Assembly (NCBI RefSeq): GCF_022834715.1
Contig: NZ_BQKC01000001.1
Location: 408,501 to 472,500, forward strand
Direction: 5' to 3'
Length of the DNA stretch: 64,000 nucleotides
From: Granulimonas faecalis
Lineage (GTDB): Bacteria; Actinomycetota; Coriobacteriia; Coriobacteriales; Atopobiaceae
Made by a program: the position numbers and the translations under genes
Shown: piece by piece, positions 1-6,334 of the stretch
How positions within the stretch are numbered: position 1 is the stretch's first letter
Layout of the letters: every line of letters starts with the position of its first letter
The notes under the pieces: model-generated
Database searches by the model: none
What the model was told of the DNA's origin: nothing
Seen by the model: only the letters and a program-made list of their open reading frames with translations

Positions 1-651
1 TTCTCGGCCACCACCAGCGGCGCCATGGACCGCGAGCCCCGCTTCAAGGAGATCAAGGGCGGCATCCTCTGCGAGGGCTTCGCCTCCACCGTGGGAGCGC
101 TCTTTGGCGGCCTGCCCACCTCCACCTTCGCCCAGAACGTGGGCATCACCACCAGCACCCGCGTGGTGAGCAAGCGCGTGTTCGCCTGCGCCGCCGGCAT
201 CCTCATCGTGGCCGGCCTCATGCCCAAGTTCGCCGCCGTGCTCAACACCATCCCCATGGCCGTGATCGGCGGCGCCACCCTCACGGTCTTTGGCTCCATC
301 ACCGTGACCGGTATCCGCATCCTCACCCGCGACGGGCTCTCGGCCCGCAAGGGCACCATCGCCGGCACCTCCATCGCGCTCGGCATGGGCATCTCCATGG
401 TGTCGGGCGCCCTGGCCGGCCCCGGGATCCCCGCCTGGGTCACCAGCATCTTCGGCGGGTCGGCCATCGTGGTCACCACGCTCATGGCCATCGTGCTCAA
501 CCTGGTGCTGCCCGACCCCGACGGCGAGCGGGCCGTGGGTGCCGTGGAGGAGGACGAGATGATCGGCATCGACGGCGCGGACCTTGCGATCGACGAGCAC
601 GAGGCAGCGCTCCACGGGGCTGCCGTTCCGGCGGAGTCCAAGGCGGTGTAG
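1..651 (+). CDS. NCS2-family purine (xanthine/uracil) permease, C-terminal part
   Basis: The reading frame is open from base 1 and ends with TAG at 651, so the gene starts outside the window and only the last 216 residues are present. The segment PTSTFAQNVGI followed by several hydrophobic helices matches the substrate-binding and C-terminal part of nucleobase:cation symporter-2 proteins, which import xanthine, uric acid or uracil through the cytoplasmic membrane. The wording of this motif (TFAQNVG) is closer to the xanthine/urate branch than to the uracil branch. The last 40 residues are acidic and cytoplasmic. Substrate cannot be fixed from this fragment. Confidence 0.9.
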   Translation, partial: FSATTSGAMDREPRFKEIKGGILCEGFASTVGALFGGLPTSTFAQNVGITTSTRVVSKRVFACAAGILIVAGLMPKFAAVLNTIPMAVIGGATLTVFGSITVTGIRILTRDGLSARKGTIAGTSIALGMGISMVSGALAGPGIPAWVTSIFGGSAIVVTTLMAIVLNLVLPDPDGERAVGAVEEDEMIGIDGADLAIDEHEAALHGAAVPAESKAV

Positions 652-774
652 GGTCTCGGCCTTTCTCTCATATCCGACCGGCGCGTCGGCGCCCGGGGTC
701 CTCGTGGCCACGGGCGCCGACGTTTGTGTATAACTCGAATACAGGCGCCACCGGCATCGTGGAGAGGAGCCCCC

Positions 775-1464
775 ATGGCACACCCGTCGTCCCGGCCCGC
801 CGCCCGCACCGGCTGCGGCGACGGCTGCACGGGGTTCAAACCTTCGAGCCCGCGCTGCGTGCGGTGCCACGCCCGGGCGGGGGAGGGTTACGGCGCGCTC
901 TGGGAGGACGGGCGCGGTCGCTGCGCCTGGGCCAATCCCGACAACCCCGCCTACATGGCCTACCACGACCACGAGTGGGGCGTGCCCAGTCACGACGACG
1001 GGCACCTCTTTGAGATGCTGGTGCTGGAGGCCTTTCAGGCTGGGCTGTCGTGGGAGTGCATCCTCAACAAGCGGGAGGGGTTCCGCCGGGCCTTCGACGG
1101 CTTTGACCTGGAGAAGGTCTGTGCCTACGACGAGGAGAAGGTGGAAGACCTCATGGGGGACCCCGCCATCGTGCGCAACCGGGCCAAGATCCGTGCGGCC
1201 ATCAAGAACGCGCGGGTGTTCAAGGCGATCCAAGGGGAGTTCGGCTCGTTTGCGGGCTACCTCTGGGGTTGGGTGGACGGCGTGCCGGTGCGCGAGACCG
1301 GTCGCACCACATCGCCTTTGGCCGAGCGGGTCTCCCGCGACCTCAAGCGCCGCGGTATGGCGTTCGTGGGCCCGACGACGGTGTATGCGTACCTGCAGTC
1401 GGTGGGGGTGGTGCAGGGGCACGAGGACGGGTGTTGGCTGCACGGGGGAGACGGGCGCCGCTGA
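775..1464 (+). CDS. tag: DNA-3-methyladenine glycosylase I
   Basis: Base-excision repair enzyme that removes 3-methyladenine from alkylated DNA. From about residue 45 the protein follows the Tag family: RCAWANPDNPAYMAYHDHEWG, LVLEAFQAGLSW, KREGFRRAFDGF, and a C-terminal VGPTTVYAYLQSVG..GHEDGC that supplies zinc-ligand Cys/His residues. I chose ATG 775 because a GGAGAGGAG ribosome site lies just before it; an in-frame ATG at 724 has none. The 229-residue product is about 40 residues longer than usual because of an N-terminal extension with several cysteines (CGDGCTG, CVRCHA) that may bind a second metal. It stands alone, followed by palindromic repeats. Confidence 0.93.
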   Translation: MAHPSSRPAARTGCGDGCTGFKPSSPRCVRCHARAGEGYGALWEDGRGRCAWANPDNPAYMAYHDHEWGVPSHDDGHLFEMLVLEAFQAGLSWECILNKREGFRRAFDGFDLEKVCAYDEEKVEDLMGDPAIVRNRAKIRAAIKNARVFKAIQGEFGSFAGYLWGWVDGVPVRETGRTTSPLAERVSRDLKRRGMAFVGPTTVYAYLQSVGVVQGHEDGCWLHGGDGRR

Positions 1465-1493
1465 CGGGCTGGGGCCGTGGCGGCGCTTCTAGG

Positions 1494-1622
1494 TGCACCA
1501 ACTGGCTAGTTGGTGCACTTTTCGACCGGAGAAGGGCTTCCAGACATGCGCCAACTAGCTAGTTGGCGCATCTGGCGGCTGGCAAACGCCCCCAAACCTG
1601 CCCCAACCAGCCTCTTGGCGCC
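1494..1622. repeat. Cluster of three 24-bp palindromic elements
   Basis: Two near-perfect 24-bp palindromes, 1494-1517 and 1547-1570 (arms TGCACCAA/TTGGTGCA and TGCGCCAA/TTGGCGCA around a GGCTAG-like or AGCTAG centre), begin exactly 53 bp apart and are separated by a spacer starting CTTTTCG. A third, decayed copy is at 1599-1622. The same three-element layout with the same 53-bp period recurs at 6179-6297 after another gene end. Each element can form a hairpin and may help terminate tag transcription, but the shared spacing argues for a dispersed repeat unit. Confidence 0.85.
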
Positions 1623-1647
1623 GGCCGCACCCTTGGGGGCCAGCCCG

Positions 1648-1866
1648 CTACTCCTCCATCGGCGAGAGGTAGACGGCCCGGCCGTCGGAGAGGATCTGGA
1701 ACGGCCGGTTGTGCAGGTCATTCACCGCCTCCACGGACCTGCGGAATGGCAGCACGTCGGGGGTCTTGGCCTCGAGTGCCTCCCGCAGTTGTTCAGCAAC
1801 AGTTAAGGATGCCAGTCTAATACCGGGCGCCACCGACCTCGATGCGGGCTTCGAGACAGGTCGCAC
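1648..1866 (-). CDS. Small hypothetical protein or remnant
   Basis: A 72-codon frame whose second half reads like real protein (TVAEQLREALEAK, then RRSVEAVNDLHNRPFQIL, ending DGRAVYLSPMEE), whereas the first 20 residues are low-complexity. It has no convincing ribosome site, overlaps the repeat-rich intergenic region, and resembles no family I can name. It may be the tail of a decayed gene. Small helix-rich C-termini like this occur in antitoxin-like proteins, but that is only a guess. Confidence 0.3.
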   Translation of the reverse strand: MRPVSKPASRSVAPGIRLASLTVAEQLREALEAKTPDVLPFRRSVEAVNDLHNRPFQILSDGRAVYLSPMEE

Positions 1867-2035
1867 ACCAAGGCCGCGCAGTAAGGGGGCCTTGTCTCAA
1901 GAGGCCCTTACTGTGTATTCGCCAAGGCGTGTTTGCGTCGAGTTGGGCTTAGCGCACGGTTTTTGGCGCATAAGGGCCCCTTGGTGTGCGACTTCTCGTT
2001 CGCTAAGGGGCCCTTGCGTCGAGAGGCCCCTACTG
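1861..2035. repeat. Nested inverted repeats in non-coding DNA
   Basis: TCGCACACCAAGG at 1861-1873 is repeated inverted at 1979-1991. Inside and beside it are two further imperfect hairpins built on AGTAAGGG..GGCCT/AGGCC..CTTACT (about 1879-1912) and TAAGGGGCC/GGCCCCTA (about 2004-2032). No gene is visible in this stretch. The layout, ends inverted about 130 bp apart, resembles a small non-autonomous element or a multi-hairpin intergenic repeat. Confidence 0.5.
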
Positions 2036-2105
2036 TGCGCCCTTGCTGTGCGGCTATGCGACGTGGCGGGAGAAGTGCTCGGCCAGGGAAGCGCCCGTGG
2101 GGTGT

Positions 2106-2372
2106 CTACCGCCGTCCCGCCAGCCAACGCTCCCTCGTGAGGAGCGAGGCCCGCTCGGTGCGCACGTCGCCCATGAGCCTACAGGGGACGTCCCTCGCGG
2201 TGTGGTGGTAGACGAACCCGCACTTCTCCATGCAGTGCTGCGACCGGTCGTTGCCCTCGTAGTGTCCGCACCAGACGGCGCTGAGGCCCAGGTCCTCGAA
2301 GCCGTGGCGGCCATCCTGCGATGGGCTCACCTCGGGGTCCTTGGCGTAGGCGTAGAGCGCAGGGGCGTGCCC
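2106..2372 (-). pseudogene. GNAT acetyltransferase remnant
   Basis: The minus strand encodes a typical C-terminal piece of a RimJ/RimL-type GNAT acetyltransferase: FEDLGLSAVWCGHYEGNDRS followed by QHCMEKCGFVYHHT and a C-terminal LLTRERW. Upstream the sequence YAKDPEV and, in a neighbouring frame, PIAGWPP are recognisable pieces of the same fold's earlier strands, but the central acetyl-CoA-binding segment between them is gone and the frames do not join. There is no start codon with a ribosome site. I read it as a gene broken by an internal deletion plus frameshift. Confidence 0.6.
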
Positions 2373-2500
2373 TCAACCGCGTTCAGGAGGCGAGAACGGT
2401 GCGCTGTTCCCTCTGCCGCTATGGGACAGAGAATTCATGGTACTTTCAGCTATGGTTGAGAGAAGCATCCGGTACCCGCGCACATCGGGGGGAGGTCCCC

Positions 2501-3304
2501 ATGGGGGAAGAAACACGGTCCATCCTCGACGAGCTCGTGGCCACGCGACGTCGCATCATCGAGGTGCTGTTTGAGATCGACGAGATCCACCTGCAGGTGA
2601 ACCCGCAGATCCTGGCCGAGTACGCCGGAGCTGTGGGCTACCTGGAGAACGACCTCTACTCCTGGCAGCTGAAGGCCCGCCGCCTGCGCAGGAAGGCGAC
2701 CCTCCTCCGCGCGGCCGTCAACCGCGGGGAGACCCTCTCCAACGAGGAGCTGAACGCGGCCTTGGACGTAGAGTTCCAGGCCTGGGAGGAGGAACTCTCC
2801 CGGCGCATGGCCGACCAGCTGGCGCGGCTCGAGTACCTCACCGGGTCACGCGAGCTCTCCCCGTCGGAGACGGCCGAGGTCAAGCGCCTGCACCGCCTGC
2901 TGGTGAAGCGCCTCCACCCCGACATCCACCCGGGGCAGTCGGACGAGGAGCGGCGGTTCTTCGCCATCGCGCAGGCAGCCTACAAGGCCGGCGACCTCCA
3001 GAGCCTTGAGGCTGTGGCCACCGCCACGGAGTACCTCGACGAGCCGCTGGGCTCCGTGGGCGCCGGCGGGGGCGAGCAGGACGCCGCCGTGGACCTCGCC
3101 ATGGCGGAGGTGCAGCTCAACGTCCTTCTCGGCCAGCTGGAGGAGCTCAAGTCGGGCCATCCCTACATCCTGCGGGAGCTCCTGGGCAGCCCGAGGGAGC
3201 TCGCGCGCGTGCGCAGGGACTTGAAGGTACGCATCGCGGAGCAGAGGAAGGTGGCCGAGGCCTATGAGGAGGCCATCAGGGAGCTGAGGGGGGAGAAGCG
3301 GTGA
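2501..3304 (+). CDS. J-domain (DnaJ-like) protein
   Basis: First gene of a three-gene operon. The 267-residue protein begins at ATG 2501, preceded by GGGGGGAGG; the frame is open further upstream without a better start. Residues 1-115 are charged and helical, probably coiled coil. Residues about 123-165 contain the J-domain core, with the HPD tripeptide at 139-141 in LVKRLHPDIHPGQ and then FFAIAQAAYKAGDL. The C-terminal third is again helical. J-domains stimulate the ATPase of Hsp70 (DnaK). There are no Gly/Phe or zinc regions as in true DnaJ, so this is a specialised co-chaperone. Its stop overlaps the next start by four bases (GTGA), implying coupled translation with the HIRAN gene. Confidence 0.85.
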   Translation: MGEETRSILDELVATRRRIIEVLFEIDEIHLQVNPQILAEYAGAVGYLENDLYSWQLKARRLRRKATLLRAAVNRGETLSNEELNAALDVEFQAWEEELSRRMADQLARLEYLTGSRELSPSETAEVKRLHRLLVKRLHPDIHPGQSDEERRFFAIAQAAYKAGDLQSLEAVATATEYLDEPLGSVGAGGGEQDAAVDLAMAEVQLNVLLGQLEELKSGHPYILRELLGSPRELARVRRDLKVRIAEQRKVAEAYEEAIRELRGEKR

Positions 3305-3720
3305 GTGGGGAGGGTGCCGGCACGTCCGCCGGCCTTGCGACGATCCTGAGCCACGGGGGCTCTCTGGGAACCTTGGGAGGGGCGTCCCTCTCGATACCCA
3401 TGCCCTTTGAGTCCAAGATCGTCCTCTACGAGAGCATGCGCATCGCCGGCACGACCCACGTGCCGGGCATCGACGACCTCGTGGCGTCCATGCCCGAGGA
3501 CGCCATGCTCTCCTTCGTCCGCGAGCCCGGCAACCTGGCCGACGAGTGGGCCATCCGCGTGGAGCACGAGGGCAGGAAGCTGGGCTTCGTCCCGGCCGAC
3601 CGCAACGAGGTCCTCGCCCGCCTCATGGACGGCGGCAAGACCGTGCGCGGCGAACTCCTCGACCGCGAGAAGCTCGGCAACTGGTGGAAGCTGCACATGG
3701 AGGTGAGCCTCGTTGATTGA
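3301..3720 (+). CDS. HIRAN-domain protein
   Basis: A 139-residue protein starting at GTG 3301 inside the stop of the J-domain gene. Residues 1-40 are low-complexity. From about 45 it follows the HIRAN fold: RIAGTTHVPGID, then FVREPGNLADEWAIRVEHEGRKLGFVPADRNEVLARLMDGGK, and WWKLHMEVSLVD at the end. HIRAN domains are known from eukaryotic Rad5/HLTF, where they bind 3' single-stranded DNA ends; bacterial stand-alone versions are uncharacterised. It ends eight bases into the following gene, so all three genes overlap and are probably one translational unit. Confidence 0.85.
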   Translation: MSGEGAGTSAGLATILSHGGSLGTLGGASLSIPMPFESKIVLYESMRIAGTTHVPGIDDLVASMPEDAMLSFVREPGNLADEWAIRVEHEGRKLGFVPADRNEVLARLMDGGKTVRGELLDREKLGNWWKLHMEVSLVD

Positions 3721-4549
3721 GCATGGAGATGGCACTGCCCCGCAGGAGGGGCGCGGGTTCGGCGCCGACCCCTTCATCGTCATCCCGGAGGAGACGACCG
3801 CGTACGACAACGGCGACGTGCTGCCCGGCATCTGGCTGACAGATCCCGTCTTCGACGAGAGCGGGGCGTACGCGGGCCGCGTCCTCCTCAAACCGTACGT
3901 CGCCGCCGACGACTATTGCGGCGAGGAGGCCCTCTGGTACGGCGGAGGGTACTACGACGAGGCTATGGCCCTCAGGGACCCAAGTCGGGCGGCGGAGCGC
4001 CGGCGGCTCTTTCAGGCCGTCGAGCTCCTCTACCGGCACGGCGCGGCACAGGGCAACGCCGTGGCGCAGATGAACCTGGGCTACGTGTACTACTACGACC
4101 GGGCCGATGGCGCGTACTGGGAGGATGGCACCTGCTTCACGGGCCCGGACGGCCCGATGCCGCTGAAGGAGCGCGCGTTCCTCTGCTACCGGTGGGCGTC
4201 CGAGGCCGGGTTGGTCGAGGCCTCGTACAAGCTGGGCGACTGCCACAAGAACGGCGTGGGGTGCGAGCCCGACGACGGTGAGGCCTTTCGCTGCTACAAG
4301 CGGGCTATGGAGCAGGACGATCACGGGGCCGCCTACCTCTCGGGCAGCATCGCGCTGCGGCTGGGCGACTGTTACGAGGAGGGCCGCGGCTGCGGGCACG
4401 ACTTCGCGCGGGCCCTCGAGTGCTACCGCCTGGCCGAGACCTACCTGGATGCGGCTGTGAGCCATGGCGGCTGGTACTACAGGAAGGCCCTGCGCGGTGC
4501 CCGGGACGGTGTGCGCCGCTGCGAGCAGGAGGTCGCGCTGGGGGAGTGA
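3713..4549 (+). CDS. Sel1-repeat (TPR-like) protein
   Basis: Third gene of the J-domain/HIRAN operon, 278 residues from TTG 3713, overlapping the HIRAN stop by eight bases. Residues 20-75 form an acidic region of unknown fold. From about 105 there are Sel1-type helical repeats: AVAQMNLGYVYYY, RWASEAGLVEASYKLGDCHKNGVGCEPDDGEAFRCYKRA in two pieces, and IALRLGDCYEEGRGCGHDFARALECYRLA. Sel1 repeats are adaptor modules that hold protein complexes together. No signal peptide, so it is probably cytoplasmic. With a J-domain partner it may present clients to Hsp70; that is inference from context. Confidence 0.85.
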   Translation: MIEHGDGTAPQEGRGFGADPFIVIPEETTAYDNGDVLPGIWLTDPVFDESGAYAGRVLLKPYVAADDYCGEEALWYGGGYYDEAMALRDPSRAAERRRLFQAVELLYRHGAAQGNAVAQMNLGYVYYYDRADGAYWEDGTCFTGPDGPMPLKERAFLCYRWASEAGLVEASYKLGDCHKNGVGCEPDDGEAFRCYKRAMEQDDHGAAYLSGSIALRLGDCYEEGRGCGHDFARALECYRLAETYLDAAVSHGGWYYRKALRGARDGVRRCEQEVALGE

Positions 4550-4621
4550 GCGTGCGGACGGCGGGACGGATGAGCGGGGGATGACGGGATCGCATCTGTT
4601 GGAGTGAGGAGCGGCCCCACA

Positions 4622-4630
4622 TGGTATAAA
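4622..4630 (+). promoter_or_regulatory. Extended -10 promoter for the DUF3800 leader RNA
   Basis: TGGTATAAAT reads as an extended -10 element (TGn then TATAAA at 4625-4630). A start site six to eight bases downstream would place the first base of the transcript at, or one to three bases before, the GGAG that opens hairpin 1 at 4640. A weak TTGGAG lies about 20 bases upstream. Confidence 0.55.
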
Positions 4631-4636
4631 TAGCCT

Positions 4637-4697
4637 ATCGGAGGCGCGGGTAGCGCTTCCTCCAAGTGCCGGGGGTAGTCCCCCGGCGTTTTTTGTC
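4637..4697 (+). ncRNA. Two-hairpin leader RNA of DUF3800 gene
   Basis: Hairpin 1 spans 4640-4663 (GGAG-GCGC, loop, GCGC-TT-CTCC). Hairpin 2 spans 4668-4687 (GCCGGGGG, loop TAGT, CCCCCGGC) and is followed by GTTTTTT, a textbook intrinsic terminator. Together with the promoter at 4622 this defines a roughly 60-base RNA that would usually end before the DUF3800 coding region starting at 4710. Conserved RNA structures lying next to DUF3800 genes have been described in comparative-genomics work (the DUF3800 motifs), but I cannot say which of those, if any, this matches. Confidence 0.65.
4668..4694 (+). terminator. Intrinsic terminator between leader and DUF3800
   Basis: Eight-base-pair perfect GC stem (4668-4675 with 4680-4687), four-base loop, then six T after one G. 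It lies only 15 bases before the likely start of the DUF3800 gene, so read-through is required for expression of that gene from the upstream promoter. Confidence 0.9.
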
Positions 4698-4709
4698 TAG
4701 GGAGAACAT

Positions 4710-5387
4710 CTGGCTGCGGAACTGAGCATCTTCGTCGATGAGAGTGGCGATAAGACAGGTAGAGCTCGTTACTACCTGCTTACGCTTGTGTTCCACAATC
4801 AGGCCGATGACATCAGAGGGGGCATATCTCGCTACGAGACGGTACTGCTCGATGCCGACCTGCCAAATCTACCCTTTCACTCCGAGCCGCTCTTGAACGG
4901 CCATAAGGCATACTCCTCGCTCAGCATCGAACAACGGAAGAAGATGCTTGTCTGCTTCGCGTCGCTTGTACGCCATCTGCCGATTCAATACGACTGCTTC
5001 GTTTATAAAAGCTCCGAGTTCGCCGACGAGGAGCTGCTTCGTTGCCGCATGGAGCGGGATATCGCTCGTGCTATACGGGACAGGCTCGATCTCTTTCAGT
5101 CGTTCGACGACGTGAAGGTTTATTACGACAATGGGCAGCAGATTGTAAAAGAAGCAATTTATGCCGCAACAGAGTCGGAACTCTCGAGCAATGTCGTAAT
5201 CAGGAGAAAGACGACCATGACCGAGTATCGACTCTCACAGGCCGCGGACTACTTTTGCACGATCGAGCTTGCCGCTTTGAAATACGAGGCCAACGAGGCT
5301 GGCGAGACCTACAACAAGTTCTTCGGTGGTGTGGGTGCGTTCAAGAGGAACTGGCTGAAGCAGGCTCGGCGGAAGCGTCTTTTGTAG
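4710..5387 (+). CDS. DUF3800 protein (RNase H-like fold)
   Basis: The sequence LSIFVDESGDKTG at residues 5-17 is the family hallmark, with the conserved first-strand Asp of the predicted RNase H-like fold; the later SQAADYFC and the central acidic residues also fit. A GTG lies in frame at 4788, but starting there would delete the FVDESG motif. The frame is open back past 4710, where CTG follows a GGGAG site by five bases, so I propose a non-canonical CTG start (225 residues). Composition is clearly lower in GC than its neighbours, suggesting acquisition. The family is thought to act on nucleic acid but no biochemical role is established. It is monocistronic, with its own terminated leader RNA. 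Confidence 0.8.
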   Translation: MAAELSIFVDESGDKTGRARYYLLTLVFHNQADDIRGGISRYETVLLDADLPNLPFHSEPLLNGHKAYSSLSIEQRKKMLVCFASLVRHLPIQYDCFVYKSSEFADEELLRCRMERDIARAIRDRLDLFQSFDDVKVYYDNGQQIVKEAIYAATESELSSNVVIRRKTTMTEYRLSQAADYFCTIELAALKYEANEAGETYNKFFGGVGAFKRNWLKQARRKRLL

Positions 5388-5420
5388 AGGCCGGGTTGAT
5401 GCAGTCTGCGAACGCCACAA

Positions 5421-5451
5421 GGGCCCCCGCATACATGCTGCGGGGGTGCCC
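5421..5451 (+). terminator. GC-rich hairpin after DUF3800
   Basis: GGGC-CCCCGCA pairs with TGCGGGG-GCCC around a seven-base loop 30 bases after the DUF3800 stop. It lacks a strong T run (CTCTTCG follows), so termination may be partial. Confidence 0.6.
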
Positions 5452-5476
5452 TCTTCGCGGCGGTTCGGGTGCCCCC

Positions 5477-5542
5477 TCACTGCTCGTGCAGCGGGTACGT
5501 CGCGTACCCCTCGTAGTGGCAGCTGGCGTCGATGCTCTTCAT
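5477..5542 (-). pseudogene. Possible C-terminal gene scrap
   Basis: On the minus strand a 21-codon frame reads MKSIDASCHYEGYATYPLHE and ends with TGA at 5477. It looks like a protein C-terminus rather than random GC-rich frame, but nothing recognisable precedes it. The rest of 5388-5661 shows no gene. Confidence 0.2.
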
Positions 5543-5661
5543 GAAGACCTACCGCTTACTTCCATCTACCTCGCGCAACGCGAATGTGAGTTTGCGTTGC
5601 TTGCGGGCGCGGCCGTCCTCCGGCATATCTGAGGGAGACGGATGCGGCGACGGGAGGTTCC

Positions 5662-6177
5662 ATGCTCGGCGAGACGATCAAGAACCTGAGGAAGTCCAAG
5701 GGGCTCACACAGGAGGAGCTGGCCATCAGGCTCAACGTGGTGCGCCAGACGGTGTCCAAGTGGGAGCAGGGGCTCTCGGTGCCGGACGCGTCCATGCTGG
5801 TGACGCTCTCGGAGGAGCTGGACACGCCGGTGAGCACGCTGCTGGGTGAGTCGGTTCCCGAGGCCGAACCAGACGGCCTGGCGGCCATCGCCGAGAAGCT
5901 GGAGGTGGTCAACCTGCAGCTGGCGCGGCGGCAGCGGATGGAGCGGTCCGTGTTGTTCTGGGCGCTCGTGGCGGTGTGCGCGGCCGTGGTGGCGACGTTT
6001 GCGTTGCTCGTGGCCATGGGGAGCCCATACTTGGAGTGGGACCTCTCCGATCCGGAGACCGCCGTTGCCGCCACGGCCCTCCACGGATTCGAGTGGCTGT
6101 TCGTGCGTGCGGCGCCGGTTGTGCTGCTGGCGGCGGGCGCGGGCGCCGTGGCGGTGTGGAGGTGGCGGCGCTCCTAG
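5662..6177 (+). CDS. XRE-family transcriptional regulator with two membrane helices
   Basis: 171 residues from ATG 5662, with GGGAGG just upstream. Residues 1-60 are a classical lambda-repressor-type helix-turn-helix (IKNLRKSKGLTQEELA, then VVRQTVSKWEQG and PDASMLVTLSEEL). Residues 95-118 and about 143-164 are hydrophobic helices, and the protein ends RWRRS. This arrangement, an HTH tethered to the membrane, is common in Firmicutes and Actinobacteria regulators of envelope or stress genes. No obvious target gene is adjacent; it faces the Mrr gene tail to tail. Confidence 0.9.
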   Translation: MLGETIKNLRKSKGLTQEELAIRLNVVRQTVSKWEQGLSVPDASMLVTLSEELDTPVSTLLGESVPEAEPDGLAAIAEKLEVVNLQLARRQRMERSVLFWALVAVCAAVVATFALLVAMGSPYLEWDLSDPETAVAATALHGFEWLFVRAAPVVLLAAGAGAVAVWRWRRS

Positions 6178-6178
6178 C

Positions 6179-6297
6179 TGCGCCGGGTGGCTGGGTGGTG
6201 CGGCTTTTCGGCGGGGAGGTGGGCCCTGGGCTGCACTAGGTGGCTACTTGGTGCAGAGAGGCGCCCCCGAACATGCACCAACCAGCCAGTTGGTGCA
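6179..6297. repeat. Second cluster of three 24-bp palindromic elements
   Basis: Elements at 6179-6202 (degenerate), 6232-6255 and 6274-6297 (arms TGCACCAA/TTGGTGCA). The first two start 53 bp apart with a 29-base spacer beginning GCTTTTCG, exactly as in the 1494 cluster, and the third is preceded by GCGCCCCCGAAC, also paralleled at 1588 (CGCCCCCAAAC). The cluster fills the gap between convergent genes and could terminate both. Confidence 0.85.
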
Positions 6298-6334
6298 TGT
6301 TTTGGTCCGCGAGCTCCCGCACCCGCCCGCGCCC

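Noticed and set aside
724-774. Earlier ATG for the tag gene
   Set aside because: No ribosome site precedes it and the extra residues are unrelated to the family; ATG 775 has GGAGAGGAG.
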